DNA from: Methylosinus sp. C49
GTDB lineage: Bacteria; Pseudomonadota; Alphaproteobacteria; Rhizobiales; Beijerinckiaceae
Reading direction: 5' to 3'
Assembly (NCBI RefSeq): GCF_009936375.1
Contig: NZ_AP022335.1
Coordinates: 114,245-178,244 of the forward strand
DNA: 64,000 bases
Under the pieces are notes generated by a model. It saw nothing but the letters and a program-made list of their open reading frames with translations, searched no databases and was not told the origin of the DNA. This document shows, piece by piece, positions 9,585 through 18,155 of this stretch. Position 1 is the first letter of the stretch; each line of letters begins with the position of its first letter. The translations under genes and the position numbers were made by a program.

Positions 9585-10541
9585 ATGTTCAATATTAAAG
9601 CGAGAACGCTCCTTCGGACAACCGCAACGGCCGCCGTGCTGATCGGGACCATGATCCCGGCGCGCGCAAGCATAACGATCGCTGTAGCCGCAAATTTCAC
9701 GCTCCCTCTCCAAGACCTGCTCGCATCGTGGGGCTCATTGGAAGGGTACACCGGGACGTTTTTTTCCGGCGCCACCGCGACGCTGGAGCAGCAGATCATC
9801 TCCAATACGGCGACCCATTACGACCTGTTCCTGGCGGCCAATACGGCTGCGCCGAATGATTTGTATTCGAATTATTCGACGCGCGTCATCAATCCGCCTT
9901 TCAATTACGCCGAGGGCGGCCTCGTTCTGTGGTCGGGTCCCTCTAAATCCGTGAATATCACCAGCGGCCTGCCCTATCCGGTGACGACGGATCTGCTGAT
10001 CGCGGGCCCGTCGACGGCGCCCTATGGTTTCGCGGCCTATACGCTGTTGAACGATTCCCCCTGGTCCGCAGGGTTCACGACCAGCACCGGGCCCTTCCCC
10101 GGATCGGGCAACGCCACGCAAGGCCATGTCTATCTCGGCGGCAACATCGGCAGCACCTATAACAATCTGCTGAACAACACCAGCAACAAGGACTATGGCT
10201 TCATCGCCAAGTCGGACGTCTGCCTGGCCGCGACGACCGCTCCCTACACGGCGTCGTGGAACACCTATGTCACCGGAGCCGTCTACGCCTATGAATATTA
10301 CGCGGAAGGCGGCGGCTCCAGCGATGCGAATTATCCGGCGACGGGCGCGTCGACCTGGACCACCGACGCCGCCGGCTCGCATCCTTTCGGGCATATTCTC
10401 CAAGGCGCCATCCGGGTCAATGGGCCGGCGCCGAGCGCCGAAATCGAGAGCTTCATCAGCTTCCTCAACGGCACGACCTACCCCGGCGTCGCTCTCTCGA
10501 TCATCAAGAAATACTGCTATCGCTGGGCGATCGGCCAGTGA
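9585..10541 (+). CDS. ModA-like periplasmic substrate-binding protein, without an adjacent transporter
   Basis: 318 residues with a Sec signal (about 1-29, ending PARAS), then 'ITIAVAANFTLPLQDLL', which matches the mature start of molybdate-binding ModA proteins. 'HYDLFLAANTAAPNDLY' follows, resembling the ModA segment after the first strand. Such proteins bind an oxyanion in the periplasm and pass it to an ABC permease. No modB or modC is nearby, and the protein is longer than typical ModA (about 230-260), with inserted Gly/Ser/Tyr-rich segments and two Cys near the C-terminus. A good GGAAAGG ribosome site precedes the ATG. It may have been recruited to another role. Confidence 0.7.
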   Translation: MFNIKARTLLRTTATAAVLIGTMIPARASITIAVAANFTLPLQDLLASWGSLEGYTGTFFSGATATLEQQIISNTATHYDLFLAANTAAPNDLYSNYSTRVINPPFNYAEGGLVLWSGPSKSVNITSGLPYPVTTDLLIAGPSTAPYGFAAYTLLNDSPWSAGFTTSTGPFPGSGNATQGHVYLGGNIGSTYNNLLNNTSNKDYGFIAKSDVCLAATTAPYTASWNTYVTGAVYAYEYYAEGGGSSDANYPATGASTWTTDAAGSHPFGHILQGAIRVNGPAPSAEIESFISFLNGTTYPGVALSIIKKYCYRWAIGQ

Positions 10542-10678
10542 GGCTCGATAGGAGCGGCGGGCGATAGCCCCTGATCCTACGAAGGCCGACGCGAAGCGGC
10601 GATGTTCGCGCATTGCCGCTCCGTGAGACCTGCCAGCGACAGATACGAATATGAAGAGCGTTCTGCCGGGAATTGCAA

Positions 10679-12934
10679 ATGGCCAAGAAATCACGATCGC
10701 TTTCGTCCGCAGAGAGAGGCCCCGCAGCCGAAGAACGAGGATTCGGACGATTGGGGGGCGTGGAGATTCCCGGGTTCTACAAAGAGCTCGGCCGCAAGCG
10801 ATTCGAGCAGGGTGTCGCGCAGACCCGACTCGGGCGATGGCGGCAGGCGCTCAACGAATTCGAAAAAGCCGCGCGCTATGCTCCGAAGATGAAAGGCGTC
10901 CACTATTCGTATGGCGTCGCATTGACGCATTTCGGCCGATTCGACGAAGCGATCGGCGCCTTTCAGCGAGAGCTCGCGATCACGCCCAACCATCCCTCGT
11001 CGCTGGCCGAGATCGGGACATGCCTGGCGCGAACCGGCCGCCCGCGAGACGGCATTCCTTATCTGGAGCAGGGATTGCTGTTCTGGCCGCAAATGCCGCT
11101 CGCGCAGTATAGCCTCGGATTGGCCCTGCTGACCGAGAAACGGCGCCTGGAAGCGATCACCGTCCTCGATCGTGCGATATTCCTCGACAAGACCTATGTG
11201 AACGCCTATCGCGCGCGCGGCCTGGCCCATGCGCTCGGCGAAGACGAGGAAAAAGCTCGCGCCGATCTCGCAATGGCTGCGGCGCTGGAGAGCAAAGACT
11301 ACAATGCGATGTTGCGGCTCGCCTCGGCGTTCGGCAAGTCCTCCCGCGAGCGGCAGGCCGGCCAGCTCTTCGAAATGGCGGCGGCGCTCGCTCCCGATAT
11401 CGCCCTGCCTCAGATGATCTTCGGCAATTTCCTCATCCATTATCGCCATTATGAGGAAGGATTGAGGTATGTGGATCGGGCGCTCGAGATCGATCCACGC
11501 TACGCGCCGGCGCATGTGGCGCGGGGCTTCGGCTTGTTTGGGCAAGGGCGGGTGGAAGAAGCGGTCGAAAGCTACCGCCAAGCAGCGGAGATCGATCCGA
11601 ACGACGTCGATGTTGCAGGCGCCCCGCTGTTCGCCCTCCAGCATAAGCCGGGTATCACGAAACCCGAGTTGTTGTCCGCCCATAAGAGATGGGCGTCCCT
11701 ATTTCGTTCCAGCGCCGCAAAAGATCGCTTCTCTTTTACGAACGACCCTAACCCAGAGCGCAAGCCGCGTATCGGATTGGTTTCCGCTGATTTGCGCAGT
11801 CACGCGGTGACATTTCTGACATTGCGCGCGTTCGAGCAATTGGCTGCACTCGGTTACGAAATATTTTGTTACAAGACCGAGCGCAAGTTCAAGGATGACG
11901 ATTTCAGCGAGCGCTATAAAGCGTTTGCAAAATCATGGAATATTCTGAGCGATCTGGATGACGCCGCATGCGCCGCATTGATCGCCGAGCACCAAGTCGA
12001 CATTCTGTTTGATCTCTCCGGCCATACAACGGGGCATCGGCTTTCGTTGTTCGCTCGCCGCGCTGCGCCAATTCAATTGAGCTGGGCCGGCTATGTCGGA
12101 ACCACCGGTTTGGACACGTTCGAAGGAATCATCGCCGACGCTGTAGAGGCGCCCCCCGAACACGACGAGTTTTACGTCGAGCCTATTATCCGACTACCAG
12201 ACTGCTACGTCTGCTACCATCCGCCAGCGAAGGCTCCAGATGTCGAGCCTCTCCCGTTTCTCAAAACGGGCACATTCACGTTCGGGTGTTTCAATCGACC
12301 TGGAAAGCTCAATTCGCAAGTCGGATGGGCATGGTCTCGGATTCTCGATCGCGTTCCGGGCTCTCGCGTGTTGATGGTCTATGGCGGGTTACATGAAGCA
12401 AAAACTCGGGAAGCGGTCTATAGGCTTCTCGAGAGTGGCGGACTCTCGCGTGATCGCGTCGACCTCGTCGGCGAACATAATCAAGACAAGCTGCTCGAGG
12501 CGTATGCCGAAAAGGTGGACCTGGCGCTTGATCCATTTCCCTATTCGGGTGGAGTCACCACGCTCGAAGCCATGTGGATGGGCGTGCCGACCGTTACGCT
12601 CGTCGGCGACACATTCGCGGGGCGGCACGCGGCGTCCCATCTCACGGCTGCTGGTCTCGAGCAATTTTGCACGCACTCGCTCGATGACTATGTAGAAAAG
12701 GCCGTCGAATGGGCGCATAACGCTTCGGAGTTGGCGAATTTGAGAAGCACTTTGCGCGAGAAAGTCGGGATCTCCGCACTCAACGATCCAGTCCGTTTCG
12801 GTGATAGCCTCGACACAGCACTGATGTCTCTCTGGAGAGATTGGTGCAAAGCACGCAGTAACCGTTCTATACTAGACGACATTGACGCCGCGCGTGACCA
12901 TGTCTGTGGGTCGGCTCGACGCCTTGACCCCTAA
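10679..12934 (+). CDS. TPR-containing GT41 glycosyltransferase (O-GlcNAc transferase / SPINDLY-like)
   Basis: Cytoplasmic enzyme of about 751 residues that would transfer a sugar from a nucleotide donor to protein Ser, Thr or Asn. Residues about 65-325 form around seven tetratricopeptide repeats (for example 'HFGRFDEAIGAFQRELAI', 'YAPAHVARGFGLFGQGRVEE'). The catalytic C-terminal region (about 360-740) has 'FNRPGKLNSQV', 'LDPFPYSGGVTTLEAMWMG' and 'TLVGDTFAGRHAASHL', the conserved nucleotide-sugar site of GT41. I chose the ATG at 10679 over an in-frame TTG two codons earlier because of a GGGA site 8 bp upstream. Nearby is a TPS adhesin, a known type of GT41 target (HMW1C acting on HMW1A). Confidence 0.87.
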   Translation: MAKKSRSLSSAERGPAAEERGFGRLGGVEIPGFYKELGRKRFEQGVAQTRLGRWRQALNEFEKAARYAPKMKGVHYSYGVALTHFGRFDEAIGAFQRELAITPNHPSSLAEIGTCLARTGRPRDGIPYLEQGLLFWPQMPLAQYSLGLALLTEKRRLEAITVLDRAIFLDKTYVNAYRARGLAHALGEDEEKARADLAMAAALESKDYNAMLRLASAFGKSSRERQAGQLFEMAAALAPDIALPQMIFGNFLIHYRHYEEGLRYVDRALEIDPRYAPAHVARGFGLFGQGRVEEAVESYRQAAEIDPNDVDVAGAPLFALQHKPGITKPELLSAHKRWASLFRSSAAKDRFSFTNDPNPERKPRIGLVSADLRSHAVTFLTLRAFEQLAALGYEIFCYKTERKFKDDDFSERYKAFAKSWNILSDLDDAACAALIAEHQVDILFDLSGHTTGHRLSLFARRAAPIQLSWAGYVGTTGLDTFEGIIADAVEAPPEHDEFYVEPIIRLPDCYVCYHPPAKAPDVEPLPFLKTGTFTFGCFNRPGKLNSQVGWAWSRILDRVPGSRVLMVYGGLHEAKTREAVYRLLESGGLSRDRVDLVGEHNQDKLLEAYAEKVDLALDPFPYSGGVTTLEAMWMGVPTVTLVGDTFAGRHAASHLTAAGLEQFCTHSLDDYVEKAVEWAHNASELANLRSTLREKVGISALNDPVRFGDSLDTALMSLWRDWCKARSNRSILDDIDAARDHVCGSARRLDP

Positions 12935-13084
12935 TCGGCAAGGGATCACGAAACCAGGCGGTTGATCGCTCCAGTATATTCTTGTGGCCTCCACGCCTAT
13001 TGGGGGCCGACCGGGCGCGCCGAATAACAAGCCACGATCACGACAGGACGGCTCGACGCCGACCACCCCAATCCGAGACGACTC

Positions 13085-13561
13085 TCAATCGCCCTCGGAA
13101 GCCGAGGCATCGGGTAAAGGAGATGTGATCGCCCGGCGAGCCGGTGATGCGAACAGTGCGACGACATGACGACGCGCGTCCCGTCCGAAAACCACGCGAC
13201 GGGGCGCAATGTCGACCACACGCCATCCTTCGATCTCGTCGTCTCTCCGCAAGCTGCGCATCCGAATCGGCGGCCCGGTCTTCACCAACGCTCGCGCGCC
13301 GCTCCAATCGGTCACGACGCCCATCAGAGTGAGTCGCGGTGGCTCCGGCGGCGGAGGCGGCGCCTCGTCTCGGAGCGCTGCTGTGGGCGGAGGAGGAGGA
13401 CGCCGACTCGACGAAAACAAAGGCCGTCGCAGCGTCTCCACGAACTGCCCCAACTCGAAACGCGCCAAGGGGTTGAGACGGACGCGTTCTCCTGCCTCTT
13501 GGGCGGAGGCGACGCCGCAAGCGGCGACAAGCAGGACGACTAGGAGGTGAAAGCGCCTCAT
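13085..13561 (-). CDS. GspC-like type II secretion protein, short form
   Basis: 158 residues: a signal or anchor at about 1-20, a Pro-rich linker (about 48-75), then a small homology-region-like fold with 'LTLMGVVTDWSGARALVK' and 'DEIEGWRVVDIAPRRVVF', the pattern of the GspC HR domain that contacts the secretin. It has no C-terminal PDZ or coiled-coil domain. Last gene of the gsp operon; its ATG overlaps the stop of the GspM gene. It could equally be called a GspN/PilP-like protein; a role in linking the inner-membrane platform to GspD is inferred. Confidence 0.65.
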   Translation of the reverse strand: MRRFHLLVVLLVAACGVASAQEAGERVRLNPLARFELGQFVETLRRPLFSSSRRPPPPPTAALRDEAPPPPPEPPRLTLMGVVTDWSGARALVKTGPPIRMRSLRRDDEIEGWRVVDIAPRRVVFGRDARRHVVALFASPARRAITSPLPDASASEGD

Positions 13562-14112
13562 ATTTGCGTCCTCCGCCAGAGAGCGCGCAAATCCAAGGTG
13601 ACGCGCAGCGCCGGCGGCTCGGCGCCTCTCCGGCCGCCGCCTCGTGGCGAAATGGAGAGCGCATCGACGAACACATAGGGCGCGCCAGTCTCGAGCTCAT
13701 AGAGCAACGTCTGCAACGGGGCGAGACCCAAATCGAAGGTCGCTCGGAGGCGCACGACATCGGACGTGTCCTCGCGCGTCGTCGGTTGCGTGGCCGATGT
13801 CGTGACGCTCGCATGTTGCGCGACGACGAGTCTCGTGAGATGGGCCTGCAACAAGGCGCTCGCTTGGCCTTGCGTCGGCGCGGCGAAAAAAGCCGCGTCG
13901 GGCGCGATCGCCGCTTTGCCGCCTCGGGCGCCGCTACGGCCCTGCGCCGCCTCCAACTGCGTGAGAATGGCGCGCCGCTGCGCCGCCTCCCCGGCGGCCT
14001 CGCTCCGAGAACCGAGGGCGAAGACCGCAGCGGCGCCGCAGAAAGCCAAGAGAAGCGCGAGCGCGCCGAGCGCGAGACTCTGTTCGCGATCGAGCTCGAA
14101 ATCGCTCCGCAT
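13558..14112 (-). CDS. gspM: GspM-type protein (GspMb/PilO-like) of the type II secretion system
   Basis: 184 residues: a short cytoplasmic tail, one transmembrane helix (about 13-34) and a periplasmic ferredoxin-like domain with 'HLTRLVVAQHASVTTSATQ' and 'LLYELETGAPYVFVDALSI', the last typical of the GspM subtype b / PilO fold. It would form the inner-membrane platform together with GspL. Starts three bases after the GspL gene ends and overlaps the GspC-like gene by 4 bp. Confidence 0.78.
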   Translation of the reverse strand: MRSDFELDREQSLALGALALLLAFCGAAAVFALGSRSEAAGEAAQRRAILTQLEAAQGRSGARGGKAAIAPDAAFFAAPTQGQASALLQAHLTRLVVAQHASVTTSATQPTTREDTSDVVRLRATFDLGLAPLQTLLYELETGAPYVFVDALSISPRGGGRRGAEPPALRVTLDLRALWRRTQI

Positions 14113-14115
14113 GGA

Positions 14116-15162
14116 TCATTTTCCCTTTTTCGTGGCGGCGGCGAGCTGCGCCTCGATGCCGAAGCGAAACAGCCTCCCGTCGGAAGCGCGCGTTGTCGGA
14201 GCAGAAAAATGCGCGTCGAAGAAGCGTCCGGTCTTTTCCAGAGCGTCGATGAGCGGCGAGGCGTCTTCGGCGAGCCCGGATATGCGCAGCTTGCCGCCCT
14301 CCAAGCCGAGGCTCTCGAGAAAGGCGCTGTCGGGAATGGTGCGCGTGAGCGCGTCGATGAGAGCGACGGCGGGCGTCGAGGCCTCTTTCCAGACCCAGGC
14401 GCGCTCGGGCGGCGGCAGAGCGGCGACGACGGCTGGGTTTTTGGCGGCGTCGGCGCGCTTTTGCAGCGCATGGGCGCGCGCCGCGAGCGTCGACGCCTCT
14501 TCCTGGAGCGCGTTGGCGGAAAGCGACGCGCCCAGCACGGTGAGCGCGCAGAGCGCGACATAGGCGGCAATCCCGCCGCCGACGAAAAGCCGCATGCGCC
14601 GATGCTGCGCCGCATCGCTCGGCGTCGCCCCCTTCGCCCAGAAAACGATGGGCTCGTGGAACGCGTCCGCGGCGCCGACGACGCGATCGATGGAAAGCCC
14701 CATTTCGGCGAGCGCGGCGCGCGTAGCGTCGATATCGGCTTTCCGCGCGATCAGCACCTGCGCCGTCACACGTCCGGCCTCCGCCGGCGTCGCTCTATAG
14801 CCGTGCAAAATCTGGCCGACCGGCCAGGGCGAGAGACGATCGAGCTGATTGGCGACGACGCCGGCCAAAAACTCGCGCGCTTGCGCCGGCGCCGCCAGAG
14901 TGCGCGTGACGGTCATCTCGCGCGGCCATTCGAGCAGCACGAAGCCGCCGCGCGCATGTTGCAGGATTTCCTCCGGCAAGGTCGCGCCGATCGGGGCGGC
15001 GGCGAGTGGCTGCGCATCGGGATCGGCGCCCGAGCGAAGCAGAATTCGATCGCCCGAGCGTGTGACGCGCAACATATTCCGGTTGCGGCGTGCGTCCGCG
15101 AGACGCAGGAGGAGGCCCGAGAGAATGTCCAGCCAGCGGAGGAGAAGGTCGAAATTCGCCAC
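14116..15162 (-). CDS. gspL: GspL-type protein (PilM/PilN-like) of the type II secretion system
   Basis: About 348 residues. The N-terminal part is a reduced actin-like cytoplasmic domain ('EFLAGVVANQLDRLSPWP' matches GspL). One membrane helix lies near 195-215, followed by a periplasmic coiled coil and a PilN-like domain ('LIDALTRTIPDSAFLESLGL'). It recruits the ATPase GspE to the membrane. I favour the GTG start at 15162, placed directly after the GspK stop; an ATG at 15192 would overlap gspK by 29 bp. Confidence 0.78.
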   Translation of the reverse strand: MANFDLLLRWLDILSGLLLRLADARRNRNMLRVTRSGDRILLRSGADPDAQPLAAAPIGATLPEEILQHARGGFVLLEWPREMTVTRTLAAPAQAREFLAGVVANQLDRLSPWPVGQILHGYRATPAEAGRVTAQVLIARKADIDATRAALAEMGLSIDRVVGAADAFHEPIVFWAKGATPSDAAQHRRMRLFVGGGIAAYVALCALTVLGASLSANALQEEASTLAARAHALQKRADAAKNPAVVAALPPPERAWVWKEASTPAVALIDALTRTIPDSAFLESLGLEGGKLRISGLAEDASPLIDALEKTGRFFDAHFSAPTTRASDGRLFRFGIEAQLAAATKKGK

Positions 15163-15163
15163 T

Positions 15164-16066
15164 TCAGCGCGCCCCCGAAAAGCCGCCGGCATAGGCCGAA
15201 GCCCGGGGCGATTGGCGAAAGGCCAGCACTCGATACGGCTCGCTGTCCTTCGGCAGCGTGACGATGATCGCCTCGGCCTTGGAGGCGAAGCCGTCGGCGA
15301 GCGCGGCCGCGATCTCGAGCCGCGCGACGCTGTGATCGGCTGGTTTCGCGTAACGCGCAGCGGGACCGAGAATTCGTTCGTAATCCGCCGCCTCGAGCGA
15401 CCGCTCCGCGCGCGCTTCCAGCAGGCGTTCCACGCGCGACTGCGTCATTTGCGGCAGAAGCCGGAGCGTCTCCGCCGGCGCGGTCGCGGCGTTCACCGTC
15501 TCCTCGCCGAAGACGGTGACATAAGGCGCGACGAGACGCGCATATTCGGCAGGAACGCCGGGAACCTGCGCCAACTGGTCGACATTGGTGAAGCTCTGGT
15601 CGAAATGGCGTCTTTCGGACGCTCTGGGCTTTTGCGCCGCGTTTGGAGCGGTCGCTTCGGCCGGCTCGCGCTGGCGCGAGATCGCCAGCGCCGTGGCCTC
15701 TGCGTCCGGCGCGCCGAGGCCTGCGAGCAGAGAAGCGAGCGTTTCGACCGGCGCCTTGTTGATATCGATACGGCCGAGCTCATCGCTGATCCGCACGCGC
15801 CCCTCGCCGTTCCGCAGGGAAAAACGCATCTCGATCGGGAGCAGCGGCCGCCCGCGATATTTGATCAGCAGATCGGCGCCCGCCTCTATGCCGGCGGCGA
15901 TCAGCGCCTCCGCCTGGACGCGGTCGCGATCGACCGCCAGCAATCCCGCAAAGCCGCGCAGGCTCACCGAGGCCGCCATGGCCAGCGCCGATAGCAGAGC
16001 GATCGTCCACAAGACGGCGACGAGGACGACGCCTCGACGCGAGCGGAGGCTCCGAAGGGACCTCAT
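15164..16066 (-). CDS. gspK: GspK minor pseudopilin
   Basis: 300 residues. The class III leader is 'MRSLRSLRSRRG', followed by the hydrophobic helix 'VVLVAVLWTIALLSALAMAA', characteristic of GspK. The soluble domain contains the helix-hairpin-like 'IDINKAPVETLASLLAGLG' and 'NAATAPAETLRLLPQM' motifs of this family. GspK caps the pseudopilus tip with GspI and GspJ. I start at the ATG overlapping the gspJ stop (ATGA); a much longer upstream extension of the same frame has no homology and lies over gspJ. Confidence 0.9.
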   Translation of the reverse strand: MRSLRSLRSRRGVVLVAVLWTIALLSALAMAASVSLRGFAGLLAVDRDRVQAEALIAAGIEAGADLLIKYRGRPLLPIEMRFSLRNGEGRVRISDELGRIDINKAPVETLASLLAGLGAPDAEATALAISRQREPAEATAPNAAQKPRASERRHFDQSFTNVDQLAQVPGVPAEYARLVAPYVTVFGEETVNAATAPAETLRLLPQMTQSRVERLLEARAERSLEAADYERILGPAARYAKPADHSVARLEIAAALADGFASKAEAIIVTLPKDSEPYRVLAFRQSPRASAYAGGFSGAR

Positions 16067-16836
16067 GTCGGCGCCCGCCGCGGCGCGGGCGACGGCGGCG
16101 CTTTCTTCGCCGCCGGAAGGCATTGCGCTTGGGCGCTCGCGCAGTCGGCCGGCGCGTCGGCGCGCAGCAGGAACTCCGCTCCCGGCGACAGGCTCGCGCC
16201 CGTCTCCGGGTCGCGCAGATCGAGGCGAAAGAGGCGCGGCAGCTCGCTCTCGCCGCGCCAAATATCCTTCCAGCTGGCGACGCCCTTCTCGACGCGCGCA
16301 TAGGCGAAGGAGATATCGAAGCGGCCTTCGAGCAGCACGACATCGTCTCGAGCCTGCGCTCCGTCGAGCCCGACGCGTGAGCCGAGCCATGGCGTGCGCC
16401 GACGGATGAGACGCGCGCTCTCGCCGGCGCGCTCGACGGAGAGCGTGACGATCTCCTCCAGCGCAGCTTGCGCGCCGATGGCGCTCGCCGTCACGAAGAC
16501 GACGCTTTGGCCATCCCCGTCGAAAGCGACCCGAGCAAGCGGCTCCTCCGGCTTCTTGCCAGGCGCGCTGGCCGGCGCCGGCTCGGGCGGCGCGATGGGG
16601 CCGGACGGCTTCAGCGCGACATGGCTCGCCGCGCCGAAGTCGCGCGACAGACGTTCCATAGCGAGGGCGAAACGCTCGGCTTCGTTCACGCCATGCGACC
16701 CATGGTCGAAATGCGCGGCGACATGATGGGTGAGCGCCGCCGCCCCGACGATGATCGACGAAGCCACAGCGAGGGCGGCCAGCGTCTCGACGAGAGTGAA
16801 GCCAGCGCGGCGTCCTGTCCCTTCCCTGCTTCGCAA
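16063..16836 (-). CDS. gspJ: GspJ minor pseudopilin
   Basis: 257 residues with the prepilin cleavage site 'RRAGFTLVETLAALAVASS' near the start: Gly before the cut, Phe+1 and Glu+5. The remainder is a beta-rich soluble domain with two Pro-rich loops. It is part of the GspI-J-K tip complex. The gene begins 15 bp after gspI ends and overlaps gspK by 4 bp, keeping the standard H-I-J-K order. Confidence 0.87.
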   Translation of the reverse strand: MRSREGTGRRAGFTLVETLAALAVASSIIVGAAALTHHVAAHFDHGSHGVNEAERFALAMERLSRDFGAASHVALKPSGPIAPPEPAPASAPGKKPEEPLARVAFDGDGQSVVFVTASAIGAQAALEEIVTLSVERAGESARLIRRRTPWLGSRVGLDGAQARDDVVLLEGRFDISFAYARVEKGVASWKDIWRGESELPRLFRLDLRDPETGASLSPGAEFLLRADAPADCASAQAQCLPAAKKAPPSPAPRRAPT

Positions 16837-16851
16837 TGTTTTTCTCCCGTC

Positions 16852-17271
16852 TCAAGGGACGAGCGCGAGGCGGATCGTCTCCGCGGCGATGGATTGACCA
16901 CTGGAGCCCCAAGCGACCCGCGCCTCCACGCGATAGGCCGACCATTTGCGTTCATCGGCGCCCTCTTTTATCGGCGTCGACTCCCGGAAGCTCGGCGTCT
17001 CGAGAAAGATCGGCTCGACGGCGATGCGCCAACGAAAGCCGCCACGCTCCCCTTCCCGCGTCTCGAGAGGGCCGGCGCGATCCAACGGAGCCTCGATGAG
17101 CGAGCGCAGCAGCTGCTCCGCCACGACTCGCCCCTTGCCCTTGGCGAGCGCGCCACGCGCGTGAAACAGCTGCGGGCCGAGCGCCGCGGCGAAGGCGGTC
17201 AGCAGGGCGAGCGCGACCAGCGCCTCGATGAGGGTGAAGCCGGCGCGGCGGCGGGCTCGGTCACGGCGCAT
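16852..17271 (-). CDS. gspI: GspI minor pseudopilin
   Basis: 139 residues. The leader 'MRRDRARRRAG' precedes 'FTLIEALVALALLTAFAAAL', a textbook type IV pilin-like N-terminus with Glu+5. The soluble part includes 'GFRWRIAVEP', seen in GspI. The ATG at 17271 overlaps the end of gspH by 11 bp; the frame is open further upstream, but the pilin motif fixes the start. GspI nucleates the tip complex. Confidence 0.87.
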   Translation of the reverse strand: MRRDRARRRAGFTLIEALVALALLTAFAAALGPQLFHARGALAKGKGRVVAEQLLRSLIEAPLDRAGPLETREGERGGFRWRIAVEPIFLETPSFRESTPIKEGADERKWSAYRVEARVAWGSSGQSIAAETIRLALVP

Positions 17272-17704
17272 CGACGGACACTCTTCCGCTGAACCAATCG
17301 ACCCGCACGTCATAGCGCGCGCGCTCTTTAGCGAAGGCGAGGACGGCGCCCGTCGAGGCGCCGTCCGGCTCGAACCGCGCGACTCCCTGCAAATTGCCGT
17401 TCGGCGCTTCTGCGGCGAGAAGATCGAGCGAGACATCTCGAGGCACGGCGACCTTTCCGCCACTCTCGCCGATCAGCACCCGCGTCGAGACATCGAGCGC
17501 GACATGACGGGGATGGCCGCTCGACATGGCGCCGAGCCGTTCGCGCCGCAGGAGCGCCGCAGCTTCGAGCGCGACCGCTTTCAGCGTCGGTCGGCCCGAG
17601 CCGAAGGTCCATGTGACGACGAGAGCGGAGACCAGCGCGACGATCATCATCACCGCCATCATCTCGACGAGCGTGAAGCCTGCGCGCCGCTCAATGTTCG
17701 ACAT
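17261..17704 (-). CDS. gspH: GspH minor pseudopilin
   Basis: 147 residues from 'MSNIERRAGFTLVEMMAVMM', again a prepilin leader with Gly, Phe+1 and Glu+5. The soluble part resembles the GspH/FimT beta fold ('ALEAAALLRRERLGAMSSG'). I use the ATG at 17704, which overlaps the gspG stop by 14 bp; longer starts would put 26 more residues before the leader. GspH probably joins the tip complex to the GspG filament. Confidence 0.85.
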   Translation of the reverse strand: MSNIERRAGFTLVEMMAVMMIVALVSALVVTWTFGSGRPTLKAVALEAAALLRRERLGAMSSGHPRHVALDVSTRVLIGESGGKVAVPRDVSLDLLAAEAPNGNLQGVARFEPDGASTGAVLAFAKERARYDVRVDWFSGRVSVDAP

Positions 17705-18155
17705 TGGAGATATCCGCCGCCGCGCCGACGCCGCCCTCCTGCCCGTCCGAGCCGAGCGAGACGATTTCGTAAGGCGGAACATGATCGACGGGGAAACGAT
17801 ACATATAGGGCTTGCCCCAAGGGTCGTTGGGCAGGCGCCCGCCTTTCACATAGGGACCGTTCCAAATATCTACGTCGCTCGGCCGCTGCACGAGCGCGGC
17901 GAGCCCCTCGGAAGAGGAAGGATAGCGCCCGACGTCGATGTAGAAGAGATCGAGCGCCGAAGCGAAGCTCTCGATCTGCAAATGCGCCGTCTTCACGCGG
18001 GATTCGCCGAGATAATTGAGCACGCGCGGCCCGACGAGCCCGAGGATGAGGCTGATGATGGTGAGAACCACCAGCATTTCGACGAGCGTGTAGCCGGCGC
18101 GCGCGCCTTTCGGAACGCGACTGAGACCGCGATGCGGCGTGCGAGCGAGGGTCAT
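17691..18155 (-). CDS. gspG: GspG major pseudopilin
   Basis: 154 residues with 'ARAGYTLVEMLVVLTIISLI' as processing site and helix (Tyr instead of Phe at +1), then the family signatures 'YIDVGRYPSSSEGLAALV', 'WNGPYVKGGRLPNDPWGKPY' and 'EIVSLGSDGQEGG', which carry the calcium-binding loop. It polymerises into the periplasmic piston of the type II system. It overlaps gspF by 4 bp. Confidence 0.94.
   Translation of the reverse strand: MTLARTPHRGLSRVPKGARAGYTLVEMLVVLTIISLILGLVGPRVLNYLGESRVKTAHLQIESFASALDLFYIDVGRYPSSSEGLAALVQRPSDVDIWNGPYVKGGRLPNDPWGKPYMYRFPVDHVPPYEIVSLGSDGQEGGVGAAADISNVEH

Noticed and set aside
16067..16945. N-terminal extension of gspK to 593 residues
   Set aside because: The extension lies over gspJ in another frame and precedes the pilin leader, which must be at the N-terminus for processing.
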